Below are positions 7,802-15,903 of a stretch of DNA of 50,340 nucleotides, piece after piece. This DNA comes from Stenotrophomonas chelatiphaga (GTDB lineage: Bacteria > Pseudomonadota > Gammaproteobacteria > Xanthomonadales > Xanthomonadaceae), in contig NZ_LDJK01000054.1 in assembly GCF_001431535.1 (NCBI RefSeq), forward strand, positions 1 to 50,340. Direction: 5' to 3'. Below the pieces are notes generated by a model. It searched no databases and was not told where the DNA came from. It was given only the letters and a program-made list of their open reading frames with translations. Within the stretch, counting starts at the first letter, position 1. Each line of letters begins with the position of its first letter. Both the position numbers and the translations under genes were made by a program.

Positions 7802-9958
7802 TCAGTACTTCCAGCGCAGGCTGAAGGCGACGAAGCGCGGTTCGCCGTAGTTGTTGTAGTCCAGGTTGGCCCAGTAGGTCTTGTCCAGCGCGTTGCGCAC
7901 GCTCAGCGTGGCCGTCCAGCTGTCGCTGATGCGGTAGCTGGCGTTGAACTGCACCAGCGAATACGCCGGCTGGTTGACCGTCACCGTGCCACCGGGCGGG
8001 TAGGGCACGTTGAAGCCCTGCACCTTGCTCTGCCACTGCACGCCACCGCCCAGGGTCAGCCGCTCCCAGGCACCGCGCAGGCGCACGCTGGTGTTCAGCT
8101 GCAGGAAGTCTTCGGGCAGGTTCGCGTACAGCAGGTCGGTGGCCGCGCGGGTCACCTTGACGTGGGTGAAGCCGGCATTGACCGTCCAGCCCGGCAGGAT
8201 CTCGCCATTGAGGTCCATTTCCCAACCGCGCGCCTTGGTGCCGTTGATGCCGATATAGGCCGAAGTGCCGTCGCTCAGCGAACCGTCCGGCACGCTGGCA
8301 TCGCGCACGGCGTAGTTGTCCTGCTTCGCTTCGAACACCGCCGCATTGGCAGTGAAGCGGCCGTCCAGCCACTGCGACTTGATGCCTGCCTCGACATTGG
8401 ACCCTTCCACCGGCGCCAGCAGGTTTTCGTTGCGGTCCTTGAAGTTCTGCGGGTTGAAGATCTCGGTGTAGCTGGCATACCCGGAAACGTTCGGGGTGAT
8501 GTCATACACAAGGCCCACGTACGGGGTGACCTCGTCGTCCACCTTGTAGGCGCCGCTGGTGGCGGTATAGGTGTTGGCGGTGTTGTAGGCGCGGGTGCGG
8601 GTTTCCCACGAACTCAGGCGCGCGCCGGCGATCAGCGAAAGCGGCTCGGCCAGGCGCAGGCGGGTGGAGGCATACACGCCGCGCTGGGTGGTGCGCGCAT
8701 CGCGGTGGGCGCCGGTGCGGTTGACCACCAGTTCCGGCGCATCGCCATTCCAGGCGTGGATGTCCGGGATGTCGTAGCGCCAGCTGCCGGTGGGCGTCAT
8801 CGTCCAGGCGGTGGACTGCAGGTCGGAGAAGCTGCCGCCGAACACCACGTCGTGCTCGCGGCCGAACAGGCCGAAGGTGCCCGACAGGTAGACGTCCACG
8901 CCCTTGCGGGTGTCATCGGTCTCGCCGGCCGCACCCAGCAGGTAGATGCCCGCGCCGGTGGTCGCATCCGGATAACCGCTGCCGTACACGCGCACGTTCT
9001 GCACGTTGCCGCGGGTGTAGGCGGTGTTGACCTTCAGCAGCCAGTTCTCGCCGAAGCGCTGTTCCAGGTTGGCGAACGCGGTGCTGGTCTGGCGCTGCCA
9101 CTTGGCCCAGTCCGGGGCCAGGTTGGTGCTGCGCGGCAGGTGCGCGAAGCTGCCGTCGCTGTTGAAGAACGGCACCGTGCCCCAGGTGGTGGCGGTGGGG
9201 TTGTTGTCCTGGGTCTGGAAGCCGACGGTGACGGTGGTGGAGTCGGTCAGGTCACCTTCCAGTACCGCCATGCCGGACATCTTGTCCTCGCTGTAGCGGT
9301 CGTAGTAGTAGTCCTTGTCCTGCCAGGCAGCGACCACGCGGCTGCGGAAGCGGCCATCGGCGGTCAGCGGTGCGTTGACGTCGGCCTGCATGCGGCGGAA
9401 GTCCCAGCTGCCGGCACTGACCGCGAAGGAGGCATCGAAGTCCTTGCCCGGCCGCTTGCGCAGCAGGTTGACCGTGGCCGACGGCACGCCGGCACCGCTG
9501 AGCAGGCCGTTGGCACCGCGGATCACTTCGATGCGGTCATAGAAAGCGGTGTCGTATTCCTGGTTGGTCGAACCGCTGTAGGTCGGCAGGCCGTCCACCT
9601 GGAAATCGGTGATGGCAAAGCCGCGCGCGTAGTACAGCGGGCGCTGCGTATCGTAGAAGGAGACGTTGACGCCGGTGACGTTGCGCATCACGTCGTTGAT
9701 GCTGAACAGCGATTCGTCCTGCAGGCGCTCCAGGCCGATCACGGTGCTGGACTGCGGCGTCTCCTGCAGGGTGATCGGCAGGCGCGTGGTGCTGGACGGG
9801 ACGGCGCGGCTGCCGCGCACGTTGACCTCGTCGAGGGTCTTGGCGTCGGCGGCAGCGCTGGCATCGGCGAGGGTATCGGCCAGGGCGGGCGCGGTGGAGA
9901 GCGCGGCCAGCAGGGCAACGGCCAACGGGGCGTGGTGGAACGAAGCAATGGCGGTCAT
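7802..9958 (-). CDS. TonB-dependent siderophore receptor
   Basis: A protein of 718 aa. A signal peptide (ALLAALSTAPALA) leads to a TonB-box-like TLDEVNVRG, a plug domain (about residues 55-165, with PQSSTVIGLERLQDE, YYARGFAITDFQVDG and DRIEVIRGANGLLSGAG) and a long beta-barrel ending in FSLRWKY with the usual terminal aromatic residue. This matches the ferric-siderophore receptor group (TIGR01783; FpvA/FhuE-like). It would carry a ferric siderophore across the outer membrane using TonB-ExbBD energy. No siderophore biosynthesis gene is adjacent, so it may take up foreign siderophores. A promoter overlapped by a Fur-box-like site lies upstream, implying iron repression. Confidence 0.93.
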   Translation of the reverse strand: MTAIASFHHAPLAVALLAALSTAPALADTLADASAAADAKTLDEVNVRGSRAVPSSTTRLPITLQETPQSSTVIGLERLQDESLFSINDVMRNVTGVNVSFYDTQRPLYYARGFAITDFQVDGLPTYSGSTNQEYDTAFYDRIEVIRGANGLLSGAGVPSATVNLLRKRPGKDFDASFAVSAGSWDFRRMQADVNAPLTADGRFRSRVVAAWQDKDYYYDRYSEDKMSGMAVLEGDLTDSTTVTVGFQTQDNNPTATTWGTVPFFNSDGSFAHLPRSTNLAPDWAKWQRQTSTAFANLEQRFGENWLLKVNTAYTRGNVQNVRVYGSGYPDATTGAGIYLLGAAGETDDTRKGVDVYLSGTFGLFGREHDVVFGGSFSDLQSTAWTMTPTGSWRYDIPDIHAWNGDAPELVVNRTGAHRDARTTQRGVYASTRLRLAEPLSLIAGARLSSWETRTRAYNTANTYTATSGAYKVDDEVTPYVGLVYDITPNVSGYASYTEIFNPQNFKDRNENLLAPVEGSNVEAGIKSQWLDGRFTANAAVFEAKQDNYAVRDASVPDGSLSDGTSAYIGINGTKARGWEMDLNGEILPGWTVNAGFTHVKVTRAATDLLYANLPEDFLQLNTSVRLRGAWERLTLGGGVQWQSKVQGFNVPYPPGGTVTVNQPAYSLVQFNASYRISDSWTATLSVRNALDKTYWANLDYNNYGEPRFVAFSLRWKY

Positions 9959-10038
9959 GAGGGATTCGCTGGAAGGGCCTGGAAGGCGGGCAGGGCAAGG
10001 CCGGCGGGGATGCCGCCAGCGGATGGATCAGGGTGCGC

Positions 10039-10057
10039 AAATGTAAATGATTATCGA
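10039..10057 (-). promoter_or_regulatory. Fur-box-like operator upstream of siderophore receptor
   Basis: Read on the minus strand, this 19-base stretch contains GATAATCATTTACAT, a good match to one half and the centre of the Fur consensus (GATAATGATAATCATTATC) with a degenerate second half. It overlaps the -10 element of the receptor promoter, the classic layout for repression by iron-loaded Fur. Confidence 0.72.
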
Positions 10058-10068
10058 AAACTTTACAA
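10040..10068 (-). promoter_or_regulatory. Sigma70-type promoter of siderophore receptor gene
   Basis: On the minus strand TTGTAA (-35, 10063-10068) and TACATT (-10, 10040-10045) are separated by exactly 17 bases. They lie about 80 bases upstream of the receptor ATG, in an AT-rich island within GC-rich DNA. Confidence 0.65.
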
Positions 10069-10102
10069 TTCGCATCTGTTGACCCTGGCGGCCAGATACA
10101 GA

Positions 10103-10126
10103 AACGGCCACCCGAAGGTGGCCGTT
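10103..10126 (-). terminator. Hairpin downstream of mqo
   Basis: A perfect 10-bp stem, ACGGCCACC paired with GGTGGCCGT plus one A-T pair, closes a CGAA/TTCG tetraloop. On the minus strand TTCTGT follows, giving a weak U-tract. It lies 29 bases past the mqo stop and before the receptor promoter, so it probably ends mqo transcription. Confidence 0.6.
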
Positions 10127-10154
10127 GGTGTTGTGCCGGAAGCGCGGGGCAGGC

Positions 10155-11861
10155 TTACAGTGCCTGCAGTTCCTCGTTCTTGTTGCGCTTTTCCTGCGGC
10201 GGCAGCGGCGCTTCGGCCGGGCGCGCCACGGTCGCCGGAATGGCGGCCGGCTGGGCCACGTCGGCCGGCACGTCCAGGAACGGCAGCTTCAGCGTCTGGC
10301 TGGTCAGCGTGCGGATCTCGTTGGTCAGCGCCGGGCTCTCGTTGAGCTTGCGGCCGTAGGACGGCACGATCTCGCGCAGGCGTGCTTCCCAGCCGGCCTT
10401 CATCTCTTCCGGGAAGGCCTTGGCCATCAGGTCAAGCATGATCGGCGGGGAGGTCGAGGCACCCGGGGACGCACCCAGCAGGGCGGCCAGGGTGTGGTCC
10501 TTGTCGGTCACGATCTCGGTACCGAACTGCAGCAGCGGCCCCTTCTGCGGATCATTCTTGATGATCTGCACGCGCTGGCCGGCGGTGACCAGCGTCCAGT
10601 CTTCGCGCTTGGCGTTGGGGTAGTACTTGACCAGTTCCGCCTGGCGGTCGTCGTCGTTCAACTGGGCCTGGCTCATCAGGTACTTCACCAGGTCCAGGTT
10701 GTCCGCGCCCACGTTCAACATCGGCGCCACGTTGTTGTGGGTCACCGACGAATACAGGTCGAACCACGAACCGTGCTTGAGGAACTTGGTGCTGTACAAC
10801 GCGAACGGTCCGAACAGCACCACCGGCTTGCCATCCAGCTTGCGCGAATCCAGGTGCGGCACCGACATCGGCGGCGAACCGGTTTCGGCCATGCCGTAGG
10901 CCTTCACGCTGTGGCGCGAGGCGACGTCGGCGCCCTTGAAGGCGAGGAACTGGCCGCCGACCGGGAAGCCGCCGTAGTTCTTCGATTCCGGGATGCCCGA
11001 CAGCTGCAGCAGCTTCAGTGCGGCACCACCGGCACCGATGAAGACGAAGCGCGCGTGGGTGGTGCTCTCGTTGCCGGACTTGAGGTCCTTGACGGTCACG
11101 TTCCAGGTCTTGTCGTCGTTCTGGCGCAGCGCGCTCACTTCATGGCCCAGGTGCAGGCCGAAGTTCGGGCTGCGCTTGAGGCCATCGGTCAGCTGGCGGG
11201 TGATGACGCCGAAGTTCACGTCGGTGCCGAGCGGCATCCAGGTCGCGGCGACCTTCTGGGCCGGGTCGCGGCCTTCCATCAGCAGCGGTGCCCACGCCTT
11301 GATCTGCGCGGGATCTTCGGAGTACTGCATGCCGTAGAACAGCGGGTTCTTGACCAGCGCCTGCTGGCGCTTGCGCAGGAAGTTGATGTTCTCATCGCCC
11401 CACACGAAGCTCATGTGCGGGGTGGGGTTGATGAAGTCGCTCGGCTGGCTCAGGCGGCCTTCGCGCACCTGGTGCGACCAGAACTGGCGCGAGATCTCGA
11501 ACTGCTCGGCGATGCCGACCGCGCGCTTGGTTTCGATGCTGCCATCGGGAAGCTCGGGGGTGTAGTTCAGTTCGGCGAACGCGGAGTGGCCGGTGCCGGC
11601 GTTGTTCCAGCCATCCGAGCTTTCTTCGGCCACGCCATCGCGGCGTTCGTAGATCTGGATGTTCCAGTCCGGCTGCAGTTCCTGCAGGTACGTCGCCAGG
11701 GTGACGCTCATGATGCCAGCGCCCACCAGGACCACATCAACGGGTTTTTCGTTGCTTGCCGCCGGCACCGAGCGCGTGGTGAGCGGCCAGTACAGGAACA
11801 GTACCGACGCCACCAACAGCAGCACGAGCAGGGCGACTAAAGCCTTGCCAAATTTCTTCAT
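10155..11861 (-). CDS. mqo: Malate:quinone oxidoreductase
   Basis: A protein of 568 aa. An N-terminal membrane anchor (residues about 7-25, [19 protein letters not shown]) precedes the FAD-binding core [20 protein letters not shown] (GxGxxS type) and the Mqo hallmarks [32 protein letters not shown] and [15 protein letters not shown]. Mqo oxidises L-malate to oxaloacetate and passes electrons to the quinone pool, joining the TCA cycle to respiration. The N-terminal anchor makes it longer than E. coli Mqo, as is usual in Xanthomonadaceae. The proline/alanine-rich C-terminal tail ([20 protein letters not shown]) looks disordered. It appears monocistronic with a hairpin terminator. Confidence 0.96.
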   Translation of the reverse strand: MKKFGKALVALLVLLLVASVLFLYWPLTTRSVPAASNEKPVDVVLVGAGIMSVTLATYLQELQPDWNIQIYERRDGVAEESSDGWNNAGTGHSAFAELNYTPELPDGSIETKRAVGIAEQFEISRQFWSHQVREGRLSQPSDFINPTPHMSFVWGDENINFLRKRQQALVKNPLFYGMQYSEDPAQIKAWAPLLMEGRDPAQKVAATWMPLGTDVNFGVITRQLTDGLKRSPNFGLHLGHEVSALRQNDDKTWNVTVKDLKSGNESTTHARFVFIGAGGAALKLLQLSGIPESKNYGGFPVGGQFLAFKGADVASRHSVKAYGMAETGSPPMSVPHLDSRKLDGKPVVLFGPFALYSTKFLKHGSWFDLYSSVTHNNVAPMLNVGADNLDLVKYLMSQAQLNDDDRQAELVKYYPNAKREDWTLVTAGQRVQIIKNDPQKGPLLQFGTEIVTDKDHTLAALLGASPGASTSPPIMLDLMAKAFPEEMKAGWEARLREIVPSYGRKLNESPALTNEIRTLTSQTLKLPFLDVPADVAQPAAIPATVARPAEAPLPPQEKRNKNEELQAL

Positions 11862-12044
11862 GGGAACGATTCGTTTGGGGAGGGAATCAGGATGCGTGCC
11901 GGACAGGTACGGCGCGTGAAAAACGCGTCAGGATAGAGCCGCCCACGGCAACCAGTGTCTGATTTTACCCCTTTCCGGTACGGATTTGGTGCGACGCAGC
12001 ATCCTGCGGGACGTCGCGCGCGACCGGCCCGACCCGGCAAAGCC

Positions 12045-12950
12045 TCAGCGCTTGCGGCGGATCAGCGCGGTCGAAGCGCCCAGCACGGCGCGGGTCAGCA
12101 GGGCCATGGTCTGCACATCGCCCTTCCAGTGCTGCCAGTACAGCGGCACGTCCTCCCAGGCGCGCTGGCGCACGTAGACCAGCCGCCCAGCATCCAGGTG
12201 GCGCTTGACCAGCGGCAACGGGTTCATGGTCCAGCCCAGCCCGCCCAGATTGGCCTGCACGAAGGCGCGGGTGGACGGAATCCACCAGGTGGGGGCGGTG
12301 TTGGGGACCTCCACCCCGGCCATGCGGCGGGCAAAACGGGCCTGCATGTCGTCCTTGCGGTTGAACACCAGCACCGGGGCCTGGGCCAGCGCCTGCGCAC
12401 TGACCCCCTTGCCGAAGTGGCGGTCGCGGAATTCCGGGGTGCAAGTGGCCGCGTAGCGGATGCTGCCCAGCGCGTGGATCTGGCAGCCCTGCACCGGCTC
12501 ATCCAGCGTCGTCACCGCGCCCAGCACGGTACCCTGGCGCAGCAGTTCCACGGTGTGGTCCTGGTCTTCAACGCGCAGGTCCAGGGTGGTGCCGGTGACC
12601 TGGGCGAACTGCTGGGCGGCCTGCGGGAACCAGGTCTCCAGGCTGTCATGGTTGACCGCCACCGGGATGCTGGCCTGCGGCAGGTCTTCGTCGGCCAGGC
12701 CCATGCGGTGCAGCGCATCGTGTTCCAGCAGCGCGGTCTGCTCGGCCAGCTGTACCAGCACCTGGCCTTCGGCGGTGGCGGTGGCCGGTGCGCCGCGCTT
12801 GACCAGCAGCCGGCCGACCCGCCCTTCCAGCGCCTTGACCCGCTGCGACACGGCCGACGCGGTGACGTTGAGCGCCTGCGCGGCGCGGTCGAAGCTGCCT
12901 TCGCGGATGACCGCGGCGAGGGCGCGGAGCTGGGCATGGTCGACGCGCAT
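12045..12950 (-). CDS. argP: LysR-family regulator ArgP (LysG type)
   Basis: A protein of 301 aa. The N-terminal winged helix-turn-helix LRALAAVIREGSFDRAAQAL and VTASAVSQRVKALEGRVG (residues about 8-47) is typical of LysR proteins. The effector domain contains SIPVAVNHDSLETWF and CTPEFRDRHF, characteristic of ArgP/LysG, which senses arginine and lysine. It is divergent from a LysE/ArgO-type exporter, the classic arrangement in which ArgP activates export when basic amino acids accumulate. A symmetrical element (12965-12990) lies between the two genes. Confidence 0.92.
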   Translation of the reverse strand: MRVDHAQLRALAAVIREGSFDRAAQALNVTASAVSQRVKALEGRVGRLLVKRGAPATATAEGQVLVQLAEQTALLEHDALHRMGLADEDLPQASIPVAVNHDSLETWFPQAAQQFAQVTGTTLDLRVEDQDHTVELLRQGTVLGAVTTLDEPVQGCQIHALGSIRYAATCTPEFRDRHFGKGVSAQALAQAPVLVFNRKDDMQARFARRMAGVEVPNTAPTWWIPSTRAFVQANLGGLGWTMNPLPLVKRHLDAGRLVYVRQRAWEDVPLYWQHWKGDVQTMALLTRAVLGASTALIRRKR

Positions 12951-12964
12951 GGCGATTAAGTTCT

Positions 12965-12990
12965 GCTAAAGAGGCTTAAGTAAGTTTAGC
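12965..12990. promoter_or_regulatory. Symmetrical element in argP-lysE divergent promoter, candidate ArgP site
   Basis: GCTAAA (12965-12970) and TTTAGC (12985-12990) form inverted arms placed symmetrically around a central CTTAAG (12975-12980). It lies 15 bases upstream of the argP start and about 96 bases upstream of lysE. Position and symmetry suit a LysR-type recognition site; assignment to ArgP is inference. Confidence 0.5.
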
Positions 12991-13086
12991 TTTTCTTGGG
13001 ATTGGTGCAACGCGACAATACGCCCCGTACCCGGTGCTGTCCGCCTTCGCGAGGCACCGCCCCCCTGCACGACAAGGTTGTCTCCC

Positions 13087-13722
13087 ATGTTCTCGATCAT
13101 TTCCGCCAGCACCGGCCTTGCGGCCTGGTTCAGTGGTGCCGCCACCGGCATCGGCCTGTTCGCCGTGGTCGGCGCGCAGAGCGCCTTCATCCTGCGCCAG
13201 GGCATCCTGCGCAAGCACATCGTGCCGGTCGTGGCGACCTGCGCGGCGATCGATGCGGTGTTCATCTTCGCCAGCGTGGCCGGCCTGCGTACCCTCATCC
13301 AGGCCGCGCCGTGGCTGACCAGCGCGGTGCTGTGGACCGGCGTGGCGTTCCTCGCCTGGTATGCCCTGAAGTCGGCACGGCGTGCGATCGCCGGCGGCGG
13401 CGGCATGGGCGAAGCCGAAAGCGATGACGGCAGCCGCCGCGCGGTGCTGATGGCCGCGGTCGGCTTTTCGCTGATCAACCCGCACTTCTGGCTGGACATG
13501 ATGGTGATCGGCTCGATCGCCGAAAACTTCGGCAACGACCGCATGGCCTACGCGGCCGGCGTGGTCACCGCCAGCTGCATGTGGCTGACCGCACAAGGCC
13601 TGGGCGCGCGCCTGCTGGCGCCGCTGTTCAACAAGCCCGGCACTTGGCGGGTGCTGGACGGCACCATCGCGGTGATCCTGAGCATCCTCGCCCTGACCCT
13701 GGCGGTCCGTGGCGTGCACTGA
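13087..13722 (+). CDS. LysE/ArgO-type basic amino acid exporter
   Basis: A protein of 211 aa with six predicted membrane helices. GAQSAFILRQGILRKHIVPVV near the N-terminus and GFSLINPHFWLDMMVIGS in the middle are diagnostic of the LysE/ArgO family, which exports lysine and/or arginine by proton motive force. ATG 13087 is preferred (AAGG at 13074-13077); an upstream TTG at 13078 is in frame but less likely. It is divergently paired with argP and followed by a clear terminator, so it is a single-gene transcript under probable ArgP control. Confidence 0.93.
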   Translation: MFSIISASTGLAAWFSGAATGIGLFAVVGAQSAFILRQGILRKHIVPVVATCAAIDAVFIFASVAGLRTLIQAAPWLTSAVLWTGVAFLAWYALKSARRAIAGGGGMGEAESDDGSRRAVLMAAVGFSLINPHFWLDMMVIGSIAENFGNDRMAYAAGVVTASCMWLTAQGLGARLLAPLFNKPGTWRVLDGTIAVILSILALTLAVRGVH

Positions 13723-13750
13723 TTCCACTCTCTCCAAGGTGTGGTGTGCA

Positions 13751-13785
13751 GGGCGGCATCGGAAACGGTGCCGCCCTTTTTGTTT
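13751..13785 (+). terminator. Rho-independent terminator after lysE-type gene
   Basis: GGGCGGCA (13751-13758) pairs with TGCCGCCC (13769-13776) around a 10-base loop, followed by TTTTTGTTT. It lies 28 bases past the exporter stop. Confidence 0.88.
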
Positions 13786-13870
13786 CAGGTTTTCCTGATT
13801 CCCAATCCGTTCACGTCCTGTTTACAATCGCCCGGTCGCGGACATGGTGTCCGCAAGGGGCGGGATAAGG

Positions 13871-15850
13871 ATGCGCAAGACGATACTGGCGGCGATGATG
13901 GCCGCGATGGCCCTGCCGCTGATGGCAACGGCCGCCGACGTGGACCTGGATACGTTCCTCAAGCGCGACAGCTTCACCGATCTCAAGCTGTCGCCGAATG
14001 GCGAGTACTACGCAGCGACCATTCCGCTGGAGAAGTCGACCGCCGTCGCGATCCTGCGCGTGGCCAACGGCCAGATCGTGGGTCGCTTCGTGCCGCCGGA
14101 AAACAACCACGCGCGGCGTTTCGACTGGGTCAGCGATGACCGCGTGCTGATCGAACTGGGACAGAAATTCGGTTCGCTCGACGAGCCACAGCCGACCGGC
14201 GAGCTGTACTCGCTGCGCGCCAACACCACCAGCGGCGAGCTGCTGGTCGGCTACCGGGTGACCGGCGGCAACACCGGCACGCGCATTTCCGGCAAGAAGG
14301 CCGAAGCCGTCGCCGCGTTCCTGAGCGATGACCTGCCCAGCGATGACAAGCACGTGCTGATCGCGGTGTCCTCGTTCAACGGCGACCCGTATACGCGGCT
14401 GGAGCGGATGGACGTGACCAGTGGGCGCCGCATCCCGGTGACCCGCTCGCCGGTGCAGCGCGCCTCCTTCACCACCGATGCGGAAGGCAACGCGCGTTTC
14501 GCGCTGGGCGCCGGTTCGGACAACGTCAACAAGCTGTTCTACCGCGATCGCAACAACGAGAACTGGAAGCTGGTCAACGACGAGGCGGTGTCCAAGCGGA
14601 TCGAGCGTGCGATCGGTTTTTCCGCCGACGGCGCGCTGGCCTACCTCAACGTGGAACAGCCTTCGGGACCCAACAAGATCGTCAGCTGGAATCCGGCCAG
14701 CGGCGAGCGCAAGGACGTGCTGCGCGATCCGATGGTCGACCCGGCGCGGCTGATCCATCGCCCCGGCACGGCGGTGCCGGTGGGCGCGCTGTTCCTCGGC
14801 GATACGCCGCGTACCCGTTTCTTCGACGAGACCTCGGCCGACGCCAAGCTGTACCGCAGCCTGGAATCGGCATTCGGTGGGGACGCCGTTTTCATTACCT
14901 CCAGTACGCGCGACAGCAACAAGGTGCTGGTGGAGACGTTCTCCGGCCGCAATCCGGGTGATTTCTTCATCTATGACCAGAAAGCGAAGGCGGCCCAGCA
15001 CGTGGTCAGCCGCAGCACCTGGATCGACCCGGCACAGACCGCGCCGGTGCGCGCGATCACCGTCAAGGCGCGTGACGGCCTGCCGCTGCATGGCTTCCTG
15101 ACCACCCCGCACGGGCGTGAGGCGAAGAACCTGCCGATGGTGGTGCTGCCCCACGGTGGGCCGTTCGGCATCTTCGAAGATGGCACCTACGACACCCAGG
15201 CGCAGATGCTGGCCAGTGCCGGCTACGCCGTGCTGCAGATGAACTTCCGCGGCTCCGGCAACTACGGCCGTGCCTTCGAACAGGCCGGTGCCCAGCAGTG
15301 GGGCATGGCGATGCAGGACGACCTGACCGATGCCACCCGCTGGGCGATCAGCGAAGGCGTCGCCAACAAGACGAAAATCTGCGTGTACGGTGCCAGCTAC
15401 GGCGCCTATGCGGCGCTGATGGGCGCGGCGAAGGAACCAGACCTGTACCGATGCGCCGCCGGCTACGTGGGCGTCTACGACCTGCCGATGATGCACAGCC
15501 GCGGCGACATCCAGCAGTGGATGTCCGGGGAAACCTACCTGCGCGAGTGGATCGGCCCGGCCGACAAGGTGCGCGACGTCTCGCCGGTCAACCTGGCCGC
15601 GCAGATCAAGGTGCCGGTGTTCCTGGCAGCCGGTCGCGAAGACCAGCGCGCGCCGGTGCAGCACACCGAACGCATGGAAGCGGCACTGAAGAAGGCCGGC
15701 GTGCCGGTGGAGAGCCTGTACTACCCGCGCGAAGGGCATGGCTTCTACGTCGATGCCAACCGCCGCGAGTACTACGGCAAGCTGCTGGCGTTCCTGTCGC
15801 AGAACCTGGGGGGCGACAAGGCCGCCGCGCCGAAGCCGGCGGCGCCGTGA
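13871..15850 (+). CDS. S9-family serine peptidase (prolyl oligopeptidase type), secreted
   Basis: A protein of 659 aa. A signal peptide (ILAAMMAAMALPLMATAA) is followed by a beta-propeller-like region with repeats such as LSPNGEYYAATIP, and then an alpha/beta-hydrolase catalytic domain. The catalytic triad is readable: Ser509 in GASYGAYAA, Asp591 in GREDQRAP and His623 in REGHGFY. MVVLPHGGPFG marks the oxyanion region. The family cleaves short peptides, often after proline or at acylated N-termini, here probably in the periplasm. ATG 13871 gives a clean signal peptide. It ends at a long palindromic terminator shared with the convergent POT transporter gene, suggesting a peptide-use link. Confidence 0.92.
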   Translation: MRKTILAAMMAAMALPLMATAADVDLDTFLKRDSFTDLKLSPNGEYYAATIPLEKSTAVAILRVANGQIVGRFVPPENNHARRFDWVSDDRVLIELGQKFGSLDEPQPTGELYSLRANTTSGELLVGYRVTGGNTGTRISGKKAEAVAAFLSDDLPSDDKHVLIAVSSFNGDPYTRLERMDVTSGRRIPVTRSPVQRASFTTDAEGNARFALGAGSDNVNKLFYRDRNNENWKLVNDEAVSKRIERAIGFSADGALAYLNVEQPSGPNKIVSWNPASGERKDVLRDPMVDPARLIHRPGTAVPVGALFLGDTPRTRFFDETSADAKLYRSLESAFGGDAVFITSSTRDSNKVLVETFSGRNPGDFFIYDQKAKAAQHVVSRSTWIDPAQTAPVRAITVKARDGLPLHGFLTTPHGREAKNLPMVVLPHGGPFGIFEDGTYDTQAQMLASAGYAVLQMNFRGSGNYGRAFEQAGAQQWGMAMQDDLTDATRWAISEGVANKTKICVYGASYGAYAALMGAAKEPDLYRCAAGYVGVYDLPMMHSRGDIQQWMSGETYLREWIGPADKVRDVSPVNLAAQIKVPVFLAAGREDQRAPVQHTERMEAALKKAGVPVESLYYPREGHGFYVDANRREYYGKLLAFLSQNLGGDKAAAPKPAAP

Positions 15851-15902
15851 AAAAGGGGACGGAGGGAATTAATCGAGATTAATTCCCTCCGTCCCCCTTT
15901 TT
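15850..15902. terminator. Bidirectional terminator, 19-bp perfect stem
   Basis: GGGGACGGAGGGAATTAAT (15855-15873) pairs perfectly with 15878-15896 around a CGAG loop. It is flanked by AAAAA on the left and TTTTT on the right, so it can terminate both the S9 peptidase gene and the convergent POT gene. The first A belongs to the peptidase stop codon. A stem of this length and composition is unlike the GC-rich hairpins elsewhere in the window. Confidence 0.9.
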
Positions 15903-15903
15903 C

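Noticed and set aside
7796..10345. Plus-strand open frame of 849 codons opposite the siderophore receptor
   Set aside because: Antisense shadow; no domain pattern, and the receptor on the other strand is unmistakable.
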